Notes under the pieces: model-generated
What the model saw: the letters and a program-made list of their open reading frames with translations, nothing else
Told to the model about the DNA's origin: nothing
Database searches by the model: none
In this document: positions 4,577 to 6,082 of the stretch, piece by piece
Layout: each line of letters begins with the position of its first letter
How positions within the stretch are numbered: the first letter of the stretch is position 1
From: CAZVUW01 sp964629825
GTDB lineage: Bacteria > Actinomycetota > Nitriliruptoria > Euzebyales > Egibacteraceae
DNA length: 6,082 nt
Assembly (NCBI GenBank): GCA_964629825.1
Contig: CAZVUW010000137.1
Coordinates: forward strand, 1 to 6,082
Direction of reading: 5' to 3'
Program-made: the position numbers and the translations under genes

Positions 4577-5920
4577 ATGTCTGTCACCTGCTACGTGCTC
4601 GACACGAACGTCCTGCTCGCCGACCCGCACGCCCTGTACCGGTTCGACGAGCACGAGGTGGTCCTACCGCTGGTCGTGGTCGAGGAGCTGGACCGCCAGA
4701 AGGCACGCATGGACGAGGTCGGCGGAAACGCCCGCACCGCCCTGCGGCTGATCGAGGAGCTGCGCCAGCGCAGCGGGGGAGGGCTGCGCGCCCCGGTGCA
4801 GCTGCCCGGCGGAGGGACCCTGCGGGTCGAGGGCAACCACGTGGACACACAGCTCCCGCGCTACCTCGACCCCGACAAGCCCGACCACCGCATCCTCGCC
4901 GTCGCGCTGGCCCTCGGCGGAACCCTGGTCAGCAAGGACACGGCGCTGCGGATCAAGGCCAGCCAGCTCCAGGTCGAGGTCGAGGACTACCGCGCCGACA
5001 CCGCCCAGGTCGAGGCCCACTACACCGGCATGGCCGAGCTGGACGTCGCCCGGACCGTGATCGATCTGCTGCACCGCGACGGCAAGGTGGAGCTGCCAGC
5101 CGAGATCTCCGCGGAGCACGGGCTGGTGCTGAACCAGTGCGTAGTCCTGAAGGCGGGCCGGTCCTCGAGCGGGCTCGGGCGGGTGGTCGGCGTCGGCGTC
5201 GAAGGCACGGCGGTCGTGCAGCGGGTGTCCGGCAACGCCCGGGCGTTCGGGGTCAGCCCACGCGACGTGCGCCAGACCTTCGCCATCGACCTGCTCACTG
5301 ACCCGAGCATCGCCTGCGTGTCCCTTATGGGCATGGCGGGCACCGGCAAGACCTTCCTGGCGCTGGCCGCCGGCCTGGAGCAGGTCCTCGAGGCGCAGGC
5401 CTACCGGCGCCTGTCCGTCTACCGGCCGCTGGTGGCGGTCGGCCGACAGGAGGTCGGCTACCTGCCCGGCGACCTCGACGAGAAGCTCCAGCCCTGGATG
5501 GCCGCGGTCCACGACAACCTGTACTCGCTGTTCCGCCGCGACGACGACACGACGCTGTGGGGCCTGGCCGCGCACCGCGACACCCAGGCCGCCGTCGACG
5601 CGCTGCTCGAGCGCGGACAGCTCGAGATGGCCGCCATCACCTACCTGCGCGGTCGCTCGATCACCGACGAGTACGTCATCGTCGACGAGGCGCAGAACCT
5701 CGAGCTGCCGACGCTCAAGGTCATCCTGACCCGCATGGCCACGGGCTCGAAGGTGGTGTTCTGCGGCGACCTGTCCCAGGTCGACAACCCCTACATCTCG
5801 CCCTACGGCGGGATGGCCGCGCTGATCGAGCGACTCAAGGGCAGCGCCCTGTTCGGGCACGTGACCATGGCCAAGGGCGTCCGTTCGCCCCTGGCGGAGC
5901 TGGCGGCAACCACGTTCTAG
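4577..5920 (+). CDS. phoH2: PhoH family protein with N-terminal PIN domain (PhoH2, RNA helicase/RNase)
   Basis: A 447-aa PIN-PhoH fusion. In mycobacteria PhoH2 is known as an ATP-dependent RNA-unwinding and RNA-cleaving enzyme. The PIN domain (about 1-140) carries the acidic metal site: Asp9 in VLDTNVLL, Glu36/Glu37 in VVVEELDRQ, Asp103 in KPDHRILAVA and Asp121 in SKDTALR. A linker domain (about 155-235), possibly a small beta-barrel, contains the AGRSSSGLGRVVG stretch. The PhoH ATPase follows (about 236-447): Walker A GMAGTGKT (252-259, Lys258), Walker B YVIVDEAQN (Asp370-Glu371), GDLSQVDNP (397-405) and the C-terminal arginine motif GVRSPLAELA. Length fits M. tuberculosis PhoH2 (about 433 aa). 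There the gene is preceded by a small overlapping antitoxin-like ORF (phoAT); here a histidine phosphatase occupies that place and I see no PhoAT candidate. All catalytic residues are present, so the protein should be active. Confidence 0.95.
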   Translation: MSVTCYVLDTNVLLADPHALYRFDEHEVVLPLVVVEELDRQKARMDEVGGNARTALRLIEELRQRSGGGLRAPVQLPGGGTLRVEGNHVDTQLPRYLDPDKPDHRILAVALALGGTLVSKDTALRIKASQLQVEVEDYRADTAQVEAHYTGMAELDVARTVIDLLHRDGKVELPAEISAEHGLVLNQCVVLKAGRSSSGLGRVVGVGVEGTAVVQRVSGNARAFGVSPRDVRQTFAIDLLTDPSIACVSLMGMAGTGKTFLALAAGLEQVLEAQAYRRLSVYRPLVAVGRQEVGYLPGDLDEKLQPWMAAVHDNLYSLFRRDDDTTLWGLAAHRDTQAAVDALLERGQLEMAAITYLRGRSITDEYVIVDEAQNLELPTLKVILTRMATGSKVVFCGDLSQVDNPYISPYGGMAALIERLKGSALFGHVTMAKGVRSPLAELAATTF

Positions 5921-6082
5921 GCGGCCCCGCCCGGCTCGATGTTGTCCTCGACGTGAATGTCCGCCAAGAACAACATCGAAGCGGCCGAGGTGAGGAGCGC
6001 GCTGGCCGCCCGGCGGCCTACCCCCTGTTCGATGTTGTTCTCGACGTGAATATGCGCGTTCAGCAACATCGAGGCGGCCGAG
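5917..6082 (-). CDS. Possible C-terminal end of an unrecognised repeat protein, convergent with phoH2 (runs off the right edge)
   Basis: The minus strand is open from the window edge to a TAG at 5919-5917, giving 54 residues. They contain two copies, 31 residues apart, of a segment starting SAASML and continuing x-x-A-x-IHVE-(N/D)-NIE. The first copy reads SAASMLLNAHIHVENNIE and the second SAASMLFLADIHVEDNIE; a short GGAA tail ends the protein. By hand count, GC at codon positions 1/2/3 is about 63/44/89%, the pattern of real genes in GC-rich actinobacteria; the plus-strand frame with the same codon boundaries has many A/T third positions. The repeat period (93 bp) is a multiple of three. The stop overlaps the phoH2 stop in CTAG, a tight tail-to-tail junction. 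Against it: the stretch is short, another minus frame is also open, and the repeats are palindromic, which suits a non-coding element. No family is recognised. Confidence 0.4.
   Translation of the reverse strand, partial: SAASMLLNAHIHVENNIEQGVGRRAASALLTSAASMLFLADIHVEDNIEPGGAA
5936..5989 (+). repeat. 54-bp direct repeat, copy 1, containing a 10-bp palindrome
   Basis: This copy begins 16 bp after the phoH2 stop. TCGATGTTGT (5936-5945) and ACAACATCGA (5970-5979) are perfect inverted arms around a 24-nt loop, 44 bp in all, followed by GCGGCCGAG. It matches copy 2 at 45 of 54 positions by hand alignment. The outer arms, CTCGACGTGAAT in the loop and the GCGGCCGAG flank are identical; the differences cluster in the right half of the loop. 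No T-tract follows, so it is not a classical terminator, though the transcript could fold. Confidence 0.8.
6029..6082 (+). repeat. 54-bp direct repeat, copy 2, containing a 9-bp palindrome
   Basis: This second copy lies exactly 93 bp after the first and ends at the window edge, so further copies may follow. TCGATGTTG (6029-6037) pairs with CAACATCGA (6064-6072) over the same 44-bp span as copy 1. In a plus-strand RNA the stem could extend by a U-G and a U-A pair. The sequence between the two copies (5990-6028) is GC-rich and not itself repeated within the window. Confidence 0.8.

Noticed and set aside
4664..5860. Long open frame antisense to phoH2 (398 codons)
   Set aside because: It mirrors the phoH2 coding frame in GC-rich DNA. 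The phoH2 frame carries complete PIN and PhoH motifs, while the antisense product is low-complexity and matches nothing I recognise.
5921..6000. Rho-independent terminator after phoH2
   Set aside because: The palindrome could fold in RNA, but the 24-nt loop is large, the stem is not GC-rich at its base and no T-tract follows.
5936..6082. CRISPR array
   Set aside because: There are only two copies, they are 54 bp long and differ at 9 positions, the gap is 39 bp, and no cas genes are present. This does not fit a CRISPR array.
5936..6082. Integron attC sites
   Set aside because: The arms are TCGATGTTG...CAACATCGA, with GTTG on the left and CAAC on the right. attC sites have the RYYYAAC core on the left and GTTRRRY on the right. 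No integrase or cassette structure is seen.

Overview
This is a very GC-rich stretch (roughly 70% by eye) with strongly GC-biased third codon positions. It carries GTG starts, little or no Shine-Dalgarno sequence before several genes, and short-chain Z-prenyl synthase and PIN-PhoH (PhoH2) genes of mycobacterial type. Together these point to a member of the Actinomycetota. The greA ... Z-prenyl synthase ... phoH2 content recalls the neighbourhood of Rv1080c, Rv1086 and Rv1095 in Mycobacterium tuberculosis, with many differences in between. I cannot place the organism more finely.

Layout. The left edge holds the 5' part of greA on the minus strand (1-191), divergent from everything up to phoH2. 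Then, on the plus strand, come: a Fpg/Nei-family DNA glycosylase (282-1121); a 12-helix MFS transporter (1238-2503); a short-chain cis-prenyl diphosphate synthase (2556-3332); an RmlC-like sugar-nucleotide epimerase (3361-3918); a SixA/MutT1-type histidine phosphatase (4005 or 4017-4547); and a PIN-PhoH protein (4577-5920). The gaps are short (28-116 bp). Several contain TAnnnT-type -10 hexamers placed so that transcription would begin at or almost at the start codon, so many of these genes may have their own leaderless promoters instead of forming one operon. The phosphatase-phoH2 pair (29 bp apart) is the best operon candidate.

Functionally this is mostly housekeeping: transcript cleavage (GreA), base-excision repair (Fpg-like), export or uptake (MFS), envelope precursors (Z-prenyl diphosphate, deoxysugar epimerase) and RNA metabolism (PhoH2). 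No RNA genes, insertion sequences or CRISPR arrays were seen.

The most unusual part is the last 165 bases after phoH2. Two 54-bp direct repeats exactly 93 bp apart each contain a 44-bp palindrome (TCGATGTTG ... CAACATCGA). Read on the minus strand, the whole stretch is an open frame whose codon-position GC pattern (about 63/44/89% by hand count) looks coding. The repeats then become an in-frame 31-residue protein repeat, and its stop codon overlaps that of phoH2 at CTAG. So the window may end in the tail of a convergent, repeat-containing, unrecognised protein gene, or in palindromic elements compatible with coding. A second curiosity is an 8-codon leaderless micro-ORF that would end on the phosphatase start codon.
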